From Bacteroidota bacterium (GTDB lineage: Bacteria > Bacteroidota > Bacteroidia > Flavobacteriales > Weeksellaceae): a stretch of DNA of 39,341 nt. This document shows, in pieces, positions 21,703 through 30,192 of this stretch. The position numbers and the translations under genes were made by a program. The stretch spans positions 1-39,341 of the forward strand of contig JAEXBA010000089.1 in the NCBI GenBank assembly GCA_023457935.1, written 5' to 3'. A model generated the notes under the pieces. That model was not told where the DNA came from, searched no databases, and saw nothing but the letters and a program-made list of their open reading frames with translations. The number at the start of each line of letters is the position of its first letter. Position 1 is the first letter of the stretch.

Positions 21703-24465
21703 TTATTTCTCCTCAATTGCTGCCTGCGCTGCGGCAAGTCTGGCAATTGGTACTCTGAACGGTGAACAGCTCACGTAATTCAGTCCGAGTTTATGGCAGA
21801 ATTTAACCGATTCCGGATCTCCGCCGTGCTCACCGCAGATTCCCACTTTAAGTTTTGGTTTAACCGAACGGCCTTTTTCAACACCAATTCTGATCAGTTC
21901 ACCAACACCGGTTTGGTCTACAGATACGAACGGATCTTCAGGAAGAAGTTTCAGATCCAGATATTTAGGCAGGAATCCACCGATATCATCTCTTGAGAAA
22001 CCGAAAGACATCTGCGTCAAGTCGTTGGTACCGAAGCTGAAGAAATCTGCAACCTGAGCCATGGAATCGCCTTTCAGCGCAGCTCTTGGAGTTTCAATCA
22101 TAGTTCCGTACATAAATGGAATTTCTTTTACGCCCAGTTTTTCGCAAACTTCAGTATAAACACTGTCTACAATATTTTTCTGGTGATTAAGCTCATGGCG
22201 TCCCATTACTACAGGAATCATGATTTCCGGGAATGCTTTTTTACCTTCTTTGTTCAGTTCACCCGCAGCTTCCAGAATTGCGCGAACCTGCATTTCGGTA
22301 ATTTCAGGGTAAGAAACGCCCAGACGCACACCGCGGTGGCCAAGCATTGGGTTGTTTTCGTGAAGAGCAAGAATTCTTCTGTTCAGAACGCTCATTCTCA
22401 CACCCAGTTCTTTTGCAAGCTCCTGAAGTTTTTCTTTATCGTGAGGAACGAATTCGTGCAACGGTGGATCCAGAAGTCTGATGGTTACAGGATTTCCGTG
22501 CATTACTTCCAAAGTTGCCTTGATGTCTTTCTTAACGAATTTAAAAAGTTCATTCAGCGCAGATTTACGTTCTTTCACTGTTGTACTCATGATCATTTTA
22601 CGAAGCAGGAACAGCGGTTTTTCGCTTCCTTCACCGTAGAACATGTGTTCTGTTCTGAAAAGCCCGATACCTTCAGCGCCGAAATAAGTGGCCTGCTGTG
22701 CATCTTTCGGAGTATCAGCATTGGTTCTTACGCCCAGTTTTTTGGCTTTATCCACCAGTTTCATCAGGGTTTTGTAAGATTCATTCTGGTTAAGATCGGT
22801 ATTCGAAAGTTCAAGAACGCCTTCGTACACCACACCTTTTGTACCGTTCATGGTCAGCCATTCGCCTTCATGAATTTTTTTGCCTTGGTTGGTTACGAAA
22901 TATTTTTCTTTTTCATGAATTTCGATATCAGAACATCCAACGATACAACATTTACCCCAACCTCTTGCTACAAGCGCAGCGTGGGAAGTCATACCGCCTT
23001 TCGTTGTAAGAATTGCCTGTGATTTGTGCATTCCGTCCACATCTTCAGGAGAAGTTTCTTCACGTACGAGAATCACTTTTTCACCTTTCAGTCCCCATTC
23101 AACAGCGTCTTCTGATGAGAACACTACACGGCCAACTGCACCGCCGGGACCTGCAGGAAGACCTTTTGCAACCGGTTTGTTTTTCCTTTCTTCTTCAGGA
23201 TCAATCATAGGAAGAAGAAGTTCAACCAACTGATTCGGAGCTACTCTCATTACCGCTGTATCGGCGTCGATCAGTTTTTCTTTATACATATCTGCAGCCA
23301 TTTTCACAGCAGCTACTCCGTTTCTCTTACCAACACGGCACTGAAGCATATAAAGTTTACCTTTCTCAATGGTGAACTCGATATCCTGCATGTCTTTGTA
23401 GTGTTTCTCGAGTTTTTTCTGAATTGCATCAAGCTCTTTATACTGCACCGGCATAAATTTGGACAGTGTAGTGAGGTCTTTGGAGTGATCGTTTTTAGAA
23501 TCATTGTTGATTGGAGCCGGAGTTCTGATACCTGCCACCACATCTTCACCCTGTGCATTTACAAGATATTCACCGTAGAAATGGTTGTCCCCGTTTCCAG
23601 GATTTCTTGTGAAAGCAACACCTGTACAGGAATCGTCGCCCATATTACCGAAAACCATTGCCTGAACGTTTACTGCAGTTCCCCACTCGTCAGGAATTCT
23701 TTCAATTCTTCTGTATTCAATGGCACGTTTACCGTTCCATGATGCGAAAACCGCTCCAACACCGCCCATCAGCTGATCCCACGGATTTTCAGGGAAATCT
23801 ACTTTCAAATGCTTTTTGGTTAACGCTTTGAATTCTTTTACAAGTTTTTTCAGATCATCTGCCGAAAGTTCAGTATCCAGCTCTACGCCTTTGGCTTTTT
23901 TCACTTCCTCAAGACGCTCATCCATAATTTTACGGATTCCTTTTCCTTTCGCTGGCTCCATTCCGCCCGCTTTTTCCACCACAACATCGGCGTACATCAT
24001 CACCAACCGTCTGTAGGCGTCGTATGCAAATCTTTCGTCACCGGATTTTTCAATTAAACCTTTTACAGTTTCGTCGTTCAGACCGATATTCAGAACAGTA
24101 TCCATCATTCCCGGCATTGATTTTCTCGCTCCGGAACGAACAGACATCAGCAACGGATCCTTAACATCACCAAATTTTTTGCCCATCAGCTTTTCTACCT
24201 CTGCCAATGCATTTTTAATCTGCTTTTCAAGGTCTTTTGGATAGGTTTTATTGTTGTCGTAGTAATAGGTACAAACTTCAGTTGTTACCGTAAATCCCGG
24301 AGGAACCGGCAATTTAAGATCTTTGTGACCTGCCATTTCAGCAAGGTTTGCTCCTTTTCCACCAAGAAGGTTTTTCATGGACTCGTTTCCGTCGGCTTTA
24401 CCGCCACCGAAAGAATAGACGTATTTTTCATCTTTTTTTACGCCTTTTACTGCTTTTGTCGCCAT
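21703..24465 (-). CDS. ppdK: Pyruvate, phosphate dikinase
   Basis: A 920-aa enzyme catalysing the reversible conversion of ATP, phosphate and pyruvate to AMP, PPi and phosphoenolpyruvate. The ATP-grasp domain starts with GGKGANLAEMAG and has SVRSGARKSMPGMMDT. The phosphohistidine domain has GGMTSHAALVARGWGK with His495. The C-terminal barrel has GIGLFRTEHMF, FGTNDLTQ and the acid/base Cys900 in YVSCSPFRVP. It is longer than the usual 870-880 aa because of a 14-residue lysine-rich N-terminus and extra residues between the His and Cys domains. In Bacteroidota it acts at the pyruvate-PEP node. Its 479-bp upstream region carries a periodic palindrome array. Confidence 0.97.
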   Translation of the reverse strand: MATKAVKGVKKDEKYVYSFGGGKADGNESMKNLLGGKGANLAEMAGHKDLKLPVPPGFTVTTEVCTYYYDNNKTYPKDLEKQIKNALAEVEKLMGKKFGDVKDPLLMSVRSGARKSMPGMMDTVLNIGLNDETVKGLIEKSGDERFAYDAYRRLVMMYADVVVEKAGGMEPAKGKGIRKIMDERLEEVKKAKGVELDTELSADDLKKLVKEFKALTKKHLKVDFPENPWDQLMGGVGAVFASWNGKRAIEYRRIERIPDEWGTAVNVQAMVFGNMGDDSCTGVAFTRNPGNGDNHFYGEYLVNAQGEDVVAGIRTPAPINNDSKNDHSKDLTTLSKFMPVQYKELDAIQKKLEKHYKDMQDIEFTIEKGKLYMLQCRVGKRNGVAAVKMAADMYKEKLIDADTAVMRVAPNQLVELLLPMIDPEEERKNKPVAKGLPAGPGGAVGRVVFSSEDAVEWGLKGEKVILVREETSPEDVDGMHKSQAILTTKGGMTSHAALVARGWGKCCIVGCSDIEIHEKEKYFVTNQGKKIHEGEWLTMNGTKGVVYEGVLELSNTDLNQNESYKTLMKLVDKAKKLGVRTNADTPKDAQQATYFGAEGIGLFRTEHMFYGEGSEKPLFLLRKMIMSTTVKERKSALNELFKFVKKDIKATLEVMHGNPVTIRLLDPPLHEFVPHDKEKLQELAKELGVRMSVLNRRILALHENNPMLGHRGVRLGVSYPEITEMQVRAILEAAGELNKEGKKAFPEIMIPVVMGRHELNHQKNIVDSVYTEVCEKLGVKEIPFMYGTMIETPRAALKGDSMAQVADFFSFGTNDLTQMSFGFSRDDIGGFLPKYLDLKLLPEDPFVSVDQTGVGELIRIGVEKGRSVKPKLKVGICGEHGGDPESVKFCHKLGLNYVSCSPFRVPIARLAAAQAAIEEK

Positions 24466-24654
24466 TTTGTATATAATTTTTGTTTATTTCCTTTTAAAGA
24501 CGAGTAAAGTTACGCAGAGTATAATTCAAACAGATATTTAATGTTATGAGAAACGTCAAGTTTGAGAAATGTCATGAGAATTGACCCATAAATGCTTCAA
24601 TTTACAGAAAGATGATAAAAAAAGAGCGATAATGAATTAAAACAGAGATCTGTT
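24466..24654. other. AT-rich upstream region of ppdK
   Basis: No gene seen. A weak promoter-like TAACTTTA lies just upstream of ppdK on the minus strand. A 16-bp imperfect direct repeat (GAGAAACGTCAAGTTT, then GAGAAATGTCATGAGA, 24548-24579) is present. Confidence 0.3.
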
Positions 24655-24697
24655 GAGGTTGTTTAGTCCGTTCGCGCATCAGTTTAGGGGAACGATA

Positions 24698-24880
24698 GGG
24701 TTCAGTACCGCAAATTTGGGGTTAGGAACCTCAGATTAAGGGTTCAACGACCGGAATTTTGGGGTTGGGAACCGGAAAATCCCTGTAAAGAACCGCATCA
24801 ACGCTATAAAAGACATGTCCGGAATGGTTCAGAACCTCACCAATGGGGTTCGGAACCTCGAAATTCCGGTTGGATAACCT
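24698..24880. repeat. Phased array of degenerate GGTTnnnAACC palindromes, 21-bp period
   Basis: Between ppdK and fabH, odd or near-perfect palindromes recur: GGTTCAGTACC (centre 24704), GGTTAGGAACC (24725), GGTTCAACGACC (24746), GGTTGGGAACC (24768), a decayed AAAGAACC (about 24789), a decayed unit (about 24810), GGTTCAGAACC (24831), GGTTCGGAACC (24852) and GGTTGGATAACC (24873). Centres are 21-21.5 bp apart, two helical turns, so all sites face one side of the helix. A further partial match lies at about 24664. The spacers differ and the array is not coding. Function unknown; see findings. Confidence 0.7.
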
Positions 24881-24892
24881 GAAAAGTAGACT

Positions 24893-24925
24893 CAAAAAAA
24901 ATACACCAGACGAACTGATGTATTT
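24893..24925 (-). terminator. Terminator of the fabH-type gene
   Basis: An 11-bp stem with one mismatch (AAATACACCAG/CTGATGTATTT, 24899-24925) followed by a T-run on the minus strand, 20 bp after the stop. Confidence 0.85.
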
Positions 24926-24944
24926 GATTTATATATTTTGCTGA

Positions 24945-25967
24945 TTAATATTCAAACAAAACAGAACCCCACGTAAAGCCGCTTCCAAAAGCAGAAAGAA
25001 GCACCAAATCTCCTTTTTTCACTTTACCCTGCTCGATGGCTTCCGAAAGTGCAATTGGAATGGACGCTGCCGTAGTGTTGCCGTATCTCATGATATTGTT
25101 GAATACTTTTTCATCTGGCAGACCGAACTTCTGCTGTACAAACTGTGAAATCCTCAAATTGGCCTGATGCGGAATAAACATATCCAGATCATCAACGGTT
25201 TTTCCCGCCTTCTCCAGCGCTTCAGTCATGGTTTCAGGAAATCTTGTCACGGCATGTTTGAAAACGAAATTACCGTTCATGATTGGATAAACCTCTTTAT
25301 CGGTTACATTCTCGGGCTCAAGACGCATTCTGTCGCTCCAGCCAAATTTCGAACCTGGAAACTGCGTGCAGAGTTCATCTGCATATTTTCCTTCGGAATG
25401 CATGTTTACTGTAAGGATATCGCCTGCGTTTTCCTCTTCAGTAGCAGAAAGAATAATGGCTCCTGCCCCATCGCCGAAAATTACAGAAACACCGCGTCCT
25501 TGATCAGAAAAATCAAGTCCGAAAGAATGGCACTCTGCGCCTACCACAAGAATATTTTTATACATTCCGGATTTTATGAAGGCATTGGCAACGCTTACCG
25601 CATACACAAATCCTGAACACTGGTTTCTTACATCCAGCGCACCAATTGTTTCGCAACCCAGCATTTCCTGAAGCTGTACGCCACAACCCGGAAAAAAATA
25701 ATCCGGAGAAAGTGTCGCAAAAACAATATAGTCAAGGTCTTTTGCTGTAATTCCTGCCATTGCCATGGCTTTTTCAGCGGCTTTCATTCCGAAATAGGCA
25801 GTTGTTTCTTCAGAATCGTTACGGTTTTTACGGTGGCGCCTTTCCTTGATACCGGTTCTTTCGGTAATCCACTCGTCATTAGTGGTCATCAGTTTAGAAA
25901 GGTCATCATTCGTAACCACGTTTTCTGGCACGTAATGCCCAATTCCTTTAATAGTGCTTTTAATCAT
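24945..25967 (-). CDS. fabH: 3-oxoacyl-ACP synthase III (FabH)
   Basis: A 340-aa ketosynthase of the FabH family. The nucleophile Cys117 is in NQCSGFVYA, His in FIPHQANLR and Asn in MRYGNTTAASIP, giving the Cys-His-Asn triad. The N-terminal signature NDEWITERTGIKERR and the GDGAGAIIL loop are typical. It condenses a primer acyl-CoA with malonyl-ACP to start fatty-acid synthesis. It is not next to plsX, rpmF or fabD as in many bacteria, so it may be a secondary FabH paralogue (for example for branched or special acyl chains). A -7 box lies 19 bp upstream of the ATG. Confidence 0.93.
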   Translation of the reverse strand: MIKSTIKGIGHYVPENVVTNDDLSKLMTTNDEWITERTGIKERRHRKNRNDSEETTAYFGMKAAEKAMAMAGITAKDLDYIVFATLSPDYFFPGCGVQLQEMLGCETIGALDVRNQCSGFVYAVSVANAFIKSGMYKNILVVGAECHSFGLDFSDQGRGVSVIFGDGAGAIILSATEEENAGDILTVNMHSEGKYADELCTQFPGSKFGWSDRMRLEPENVTDKEVYPIMNGNFVFKHAVTRFPETMTEALEKAGKTVDDLDMFIPHQANLRISQFVQQKFGLPDEKVFNNIMRYGNTTAASIPIALSEAIEQGKVKKGDLVLLSAFGSGFTWGSVLFEY

Positions 25968-25985
25968 GAAGCTTAAATATTTTCA

Positions 25986-25993
25986 CAAAAATA
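25986..25993 (-). promoter_or_regulatory. -7 box of fabH
   Basis: Minus-strand TATTTTTG matches TAnnTTTG, about 18 bp before the fabH ATG at 25967. Confidence 0.5.
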
Positions 25994-26045
25994 ATTTTTA
26001 TTTCTTGCATAGAATATATTTTTCAGTTTTACCGAAATTCTTGAT

Positions 26046-26053
26046 TAATTTTG
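26046..26053 (+). promoter_or_regulatory. -7 box directly before corA
   Basis: TAATTTTG matches TAnnTTTG and is only 4 nt (TTCC) before the ATG at 26058, so the transcript would be leaderless. No clear -33 TTG. Confidence 0.45.
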
Positions 26054-26057
26054 TTCC

Positions 26058-26960
26058 ATGCCTATAGAAATCTGTTTTAAGAATCAGTATGTTGAATGGA
26101 TCGACTGTGAAGCTCCGACCGCCGAAGATCTGCTGTACCTCCACGAAAAGTACAACATCAACAATCTCCTTCTGGAAGATACAACAGACCCGAACCATCT
26201 CCCAAAATTTGAGCAGGACAACCACGTAAAGTTTTTTCTGCTGCGCGAAAGTACTGAGTTGGAAAGACAGAATCTCAACACCATCAGCGACATCAGCACA
26301 AAATTGGGCATATTTGTGATTGAAAATCAGATTATTACGGTTCACAGGATGCGGAACCGCAGCGTATACGAATATAAAAAAGAGATTCTGTCTGAAGATG
26401 AAAGTTCGCTGAATCCATCGGCTATTGCGCTCCGGCTGGCTTTGAAAGTTCTGAAATCTTTTGATGATGAATCCAGAAATCTGGTGGAAACCCTGGACAG
26501 CATGGAAAACGAAATTTTCCTGAAAAATACCAACACGAGCAACCAGATTCGCAGACTGTATAAGATTAAGCGTAAGTCCGGACTCAACACCCGAATACTA
26601 ACGATTTCCTCCGATTGGGTGAACAATTTCAAAAAACTGAATATTTCTGACTCCGAATTCACCGATTTTCAGGACAGCTATAAAGATGTTGTGGCCGATT
26701 TTGACCATCTGAATGTTCAGATCAACAACCTTATTTCAATGTTTCTGGCTCTCTCCGACCAAAAAGCGAATCAGGTAATGAAGCTGCTCGCCATTTATTC
26801 GATGTATTTCTTGCCGATTACTTTTATTGCCGGACTTTACGGAATGAATTTCGATTTCATGCCCGAACTGAAGCACAAGTCAGGTTATTTTGTGACGCTG
26901 GGCGTAATGGCAGTGATTGTGATTTTCACTTTTATATATGTGCGCCGGAAAAAATGGTAA
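26058..26960 (+). CDS. CorA family divalent-cation transporter
   Basis: A 300-aa inner-membrane channel for Mg2+ or similar ions. The long cytosolic N-terminal alpha/beta domain (about 1-235) includes the extended stalk helix. Two C-terminal membrane helices (about 240-258 and 274-294) are joined by the signature loop YGMNFDFMPEL. The C-terminus RRKKW is basic, as expected for the cytosolic end. GMN is required for CorA-type selectivity. It is a divergent partner of fabH and convergent with holB. CorA-like proteins can also carry Co2+, Ni2+ or Zn2+. Confidence 0.92.
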   Translation: MPIEICFKNQYVEWIDCEAPTAEDLLYLHEKYNINNLLLEDTTDPNHLPKFEQDNHVKFFLLRESTELERQNLNTISDISTKLGIFVIENQIITVHRMRNRSVYEYKKEILSEDESSLNPSAIALRLALKVLKSFDDESRNLVETLDSMENEIFLKNTNTSNQIRRLYKIKRKSGLNTRILTISSDWVNNFKKLNISDSEFTDFQDSYKDVVADFDHLNVQINNLISMFLALSDQKANQVMKLLAIYSMYFLPITFIAGLYGMNFDFMPELKHKSGYFVTLGVMAVIVIFTFIYVRRKKW

Positions 26961-26991
26961 ACCGTTTCAGATAAAGGCGAACCAACTCGTT

Positions 26992-28110
26992 TTATGCGTT
27001 TTTATGAATATAGCGCGAAAGGCGGATTCCCAAATCGGTCCAGACAATTTTTGCGTTGGCATTCCGCGTAAGATGATAATCTGCTTCCGTAATCTGTTCC
27101 AGAATCTCCTCTATATTGGCACCATGAATAAACCTTGAGAAGCTTTCCCAGTTAAATCCGGAAGCATCAATTTTCCGGTACACCAGTTCGGAACTGCCAT
27201 AATTCTGAAGTAATGCGAGACGGAACATATCGCTGCAGTATTCAAGAAATTTTTTCTGTTTTTCTCGGTTCCAGGTCGAAATATCGCGCGCCCAGAAAAT
27301 GATGTTTTTCAGAAACTCCGGTTTTTTCTTCACCTGAAAAGCGTCGCGAACCCACTGCACGAAAAGTTTTTCGAATTCGTTGTTTTCCTCATCAGAACTG
27401 AGAATCGCTAAAGCCGTGTTCAGATTTCCCTGCGCTTCGTAAACGGCAGCGGCAATTTTTTCATCGTTTTTTTCGCCTTTTTTTCTTAGATAAATCTCCA
27501 GTTCTGCATCTTCAATACGCGGAACTTCAATAATCTGCGTTCGCGAAATAATGGTTGGAAGCAGATCATTCATATTGTCCGCAGTCAGCAGAATCACCGT
27601 TTTTGCCGGCGGTTCTTCCAGAAATTTCAGCAGTTTGTTTGACGCTGAAGCATTCATTTTATCGGCGCGCCAGATAATCAGGATTTTTGTGCCGCCTTCA
27701 AAGCTTTTCAGGGCAAATTTCTGGTTCTGTTCCTGGATTTCATCCGCAGAGATAAAAAACTGTTTGTTCTCGGACTCCAACGCAGCCGTCCAGTTGTCCA
27801 GAGATGAATAGGGATTATCAAGAATCATTTCCCTAAACTCGGTGAATCTCTTTTTGCTGAGCGTATTCTTGCCTTCTGTAAAAACCGGAAAGCTGAAATG
27901 AAGATCCAGATGATTAAGATGCTCCACTTTGGAAGCTGCCTGCTCATTTTCCTGTTTCAGGATTTCTTCAGCATAGGCCAGCGCCAGCGGAAGTGTGCCG
28001 TAGCCTTCTTTTCCTGCAAAAAGCTGTGCATGGCTTACGCGGTTTTCCGCAATGGTACCTTTAAGCTGTTTCTTAATCTGTTCATGCCCTGCGATTTCGT
28101 CCCAATTCAT
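26992..28110 (-). CDS. holB: DNA polymerase III subunit delta'
   Basis: A 372-aa clamp-loader subunit of the AAA+ family. The start is placed at the ATG at 28110 (MNWDEIAGHEQIKKQL), the usual beginning of bacterial delta' proteins; the longer frame (from 28170) is rejected. The P-loop region GKEGYGTLPLALAYAEE lacks a normal GKT, as is typical for delta'. Further features are the sensor segment IIWRADKMNASASNKLLKFLEEPPAKTVILLTAD and SRTQIIEVPRI (Ser-Arg-Thr, SRC-like). It assembles the beta clamp with tau and delta. It converges on corA with a 31-bp gap and no obvious terminator. Confidence 0.93.
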   Translation of the reverse strand: MNWDEIAGHEQIKKQLKGTIAENRVSHAQLFAGKEGYGTLPLALAYAEEILKQENEQAASKVEHLNHLDLHFSFPVFTEGKNTLSKKRFTEFREMILDNPYSSLDNWTAALESENKQFFISADEIQEQNQKFALKSFEGGTKILIIWRADKMNASASNKLLKFLEEPPAKTVILLTADNMNDLLPTIISRTQIIEVPRIEDAELEIYLRKKGEKNDEKIAAAVYEAQGNLNTALAILSSDEENNEFEKLFVQWVRDAFQVKKKPEFLKNIIFWARDISTWNREKQKKFLEYCSDMFRLALLQNYGSSELVYRKIDASGFNWESFSRFIHGANIEEILEQITEADYHLTRNANAKIVWTDLGIRLSRYIHKNA

Positions 28111-28114
28111 GTTC

Positions 28115-28122
28115 CAAAGATA
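28115..28122 (-). promoter_or_regulatory. -7 box directly before holB
   Basis: Minus-strand TATCTTTG matches TAnnTTTG and ends 4 nt before the ATG at 28110, again suggesting a leaderless transcript. Confidence 0.45.
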
Positions 28123-28265
28123 AAAATATCGCAAGGAAAAAATCATAAAAAACCGTCTTTTTATTAACATTTAACCGCTGTTTTACTTAACAAACTTTAA
28201 CCTCGCTAAATTTTCCCGTTTCAGTAATAATTAAGATATTTGCGCATTATTTTTAAAATTCAGGA

Positions 28266-29540
28266 ATGAAAAAATTGTTTGTCCTAACTCTTGTTGCAGC
28301 AGCCTACCTGGCAGATGCTCAAAGTATCGGTAATTCGCCGTACGCAGCTTATGGAGTTGGAGATGTAAAGTATGACAACACAGTAGAAAATGCTGCAATG
28401 GGTGGAATTTCCACAGCTTATATTACAGATTTCAACAGCAGCTTCAACTTCAAGAACCCGGCAGCCAACGAAAACCTGATGCTGACGAGCATTAAAGTTG
28501 AAGGAACCAACGAAAACAATTTTTTCCGATCTGATTATAACGACGTAAAAGCAACCAAACATTCCACTTATCTTTCCAATATTTCAATTGCCTTTCCGCT
28601 TTCTTCAAAAGTGAAATTCGGTTTGGGATATCAGCCTTACAGCTCCAAAAGGTACAATCTTTTATACACGGAAAATGTGGGAAATGATGTACTGAAAGCC
28701 AACAATTTCAGAGGTGAAGGTACCTTAAGTACAGTACAGGGAGCGCTTTCCTATCAAATAAACCGGGCTTTGGCAGTGGGTTTCAGAACCAACTTCTACT
28801 TCGGAAACATGTACGACATTGATGAACTGACGTACAGCAATGCAGAACTCATCAACGGATACGAAACCAAAAACAAAGTGACGAATTTTAACTTCACTCT
28901 TGGGGCAACGTATCAGAAGAAATATGACAACGACCGTAAGCTGACACTCGGTGCAACTTCCACTTTCGGAAACACTACCGATATGGAAACTACGTACACC
29001 AACAGCACTTATTACTATACAACAGGAAATACGAAGGTTTACGATGATATCATTGAGCAGAGATCTTCTTCCTCGAAAAACCTGATTCCTTTTGAAGCGT
29101 CTGTGGGTGCCGGTTTCGGACACAGCACAAGATGGTTTGTAGGTTCGCAGGTAGATTATAAAAGCGGTGAAGACATTCTGTTTGCAGGCAACAGCTTCCA
29201 GCTTCAGGATTCCTACAGAATTGCTGCGGGTGGATGGATTCTTCCGAATGCCAATAACTTCCGAAACTATTTCCAGCGTGTAATTTACCGTTACGGAGCT
29301 TACTATGAAAAAGGAAATCTGCAGATCAACGGAAACAACATCAACAAATTTGCTTTGACTTTCGGTGCGACACTTCCTTTCAAAAACAGTTCGCTGAGCA
29401 GAATGAGCGGCCTTGACGTAGGTGTGGAGCTCGGAAAACGCGGTACACTTCAGAACAATCTAATCAACCAGAACTTCATTAATTTCAGAATTGGATTTAA
29501 TTTTGCAGATAAGTGGTTTATTAAGCGTTTATACAACTAA
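28266..29540 (+). CDS. Outer-membrane beta-barrel protein (FadL/OmpP1-like)
   Basis: A 424-aa exported protein with signal peptide MKKLFVLTLVAAAYLADAQ. The mature N-terminus SIGNSPYAAYGVGDV...AAMGGISTAY...FNFKNPAANENL is the hatch-like pattern of FadL/OmpP1 family proteins of Bacteroidota. It is followed by many alternating aromatic strands (for example KVKFGLGYQPY, AVGFRTNFYFG, GWILPNA) typical of a 14-strand barrel, ending in strands with aromatic ends. Its ligand is unknown. LptC begins 3 bp after the stop, so the two are cotranscribed and it may work in lipid or LPS trafficking. Confidence 0.85.
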   Translation: MKKLFVLTLVAAAYLADAQSIGNSPYAAYGVGDVKYDNTVENAAMGGISTAYITDFNSSFNFKNPAANENLMLTSIKVEGTNENNFFRSDYNDVKATKHSTYLSNISIAFPLSSKVKFGLGYQPYSSKRYNLLYTENVGNDVLKANNFRGEGTLSTVQGALSYQINRALAVGFRTNFYFGNMYDIDELTYSNAELINGYETKNKVTNFNFTLGATYQKKYDNDRKLTLGATSTFGNTTDMETTYTNSTYYYTTGNTKVYDDIIEQRSSSSKNLIPFEASVGAGFGHSTRWFVGSQVDYKSGEDILFAGNSFQLQDSYRIAAGGWILPNANNFRNYFQRVIYRYGAYYEKGNLQINGNNINKFALTFGATLPFKNSSLSRMSGLDVGVELGKRGTLQNNLINQNFINFRIGFNFADKWFIKRLYN

Positions 29541-29543
29541 TAC

Positions 29544-30131
29544 ATGAAACTTCTTCGGGCAGTTAATATAAAGAATATAGCCTTCCTTCTGGGTTGCGCT
29601 ATATTTTTTGTTTCATGCGAAGAAGACCTTGCCGACGTAAACGCAAAGAACAAAAAAGTAAATTTCCCTTCGCAGATTATCCACAATGCCAAAATAGTGC
29701 AGCGCGATTCCGGATTTGTAAAACTGCGTGCCACTGCCGCACTGATTGAAAAGTATGAACTGATTGACACACCGTATATTGTCGCAAGAAAAGGAATCAG
29801 TATTGAGTTCTGGGACAGAAAGAAACCTGAGAAACCCGGAACCATTAAAGCCAATTACGCCAAAATTACCGATCTGAAGAAGTTTTATGAAGCCCGCGGA
29901 AATGTCCGCGTTGTTACCAATGAAGGACAGATGTTTGCAATGCAGAGCGTATTCTGGGATCAGGGAAAACAGCGTATTTACACCAATGATACCGTGTATG
30001 TTACCGACAAAGACGGTTCAACATTGGTCGGCGCAAACGGAATGACAGCTAAGGATGATTTCTCGGAGTACACCTTCTTCAACAATTCCGGCGATATGAG
30101 CACCCATAAAATTCCTGAAAAGGGACAGTAA
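29544..30131 (+). CDS. lptC: LPS export ABC transporter periplasmic protein LptC
   Basis: A 195-aa protein with N-terminal sequence MKLLRAVNIKNIAFLLGCAIFFVSCEED, which has a lipobox-like VSC and a short hydrophobic anchor. The LptC/OstA-like fold follows: QIIHNAKIVQRDSGFVKLRATAALIEKYE (about 44-72), GTIKANYAKITDLKKFYEARGNVRVVTNEGQ, then the beta-jellyroll repeats with TLVGANGMTA. LptC bridges LptBFG to LptA in lipopolysaccharide transport. It is coupled to the barrel gene 3 bp upstream. Confidence 0.88.
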   Translation: MKLLRAVNIKNIAFLLGCAIFFVSCEEDLADVNAKNKKVNFPSQIIHNAKIVQRDSGFVKLRATAALIEKYELIDTPYIVARKGISIEFWDRKKPEKPGTIKANYAKITDLKKFYEARGNVRVVTNEGQMFAMQSVFWDQGKQRIYTNDTVYVTDKDGSTLVGANGMTAKDDFSEYTFFNNSGDMSTHKIPEKGQ

Positions 30132-30192
30132 CGGACGCACTTCTTCCAGTCAAAAAGCTGGGAATTCTTTATCTTTAAGAAAAATTCTTCGA

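Noticed and set aside
22183..23022. Long open frame on the plus strand inside ppdK
   Set aside because: It is antisense to a full-length, motif-complete ppdK and its product has no domain features.
24655..24890. CRISPR-like array
   Set aside because: Repeat units are short (11-13 bp), degenerate and palindromic with 8-10 bp gaps; no cas genes are present.
28111..28170. Longer holB from 28170
   Set aside because: The extra 20 residues are hydrophobic and AT-rich translation; MNWDEIAGH is the family start.
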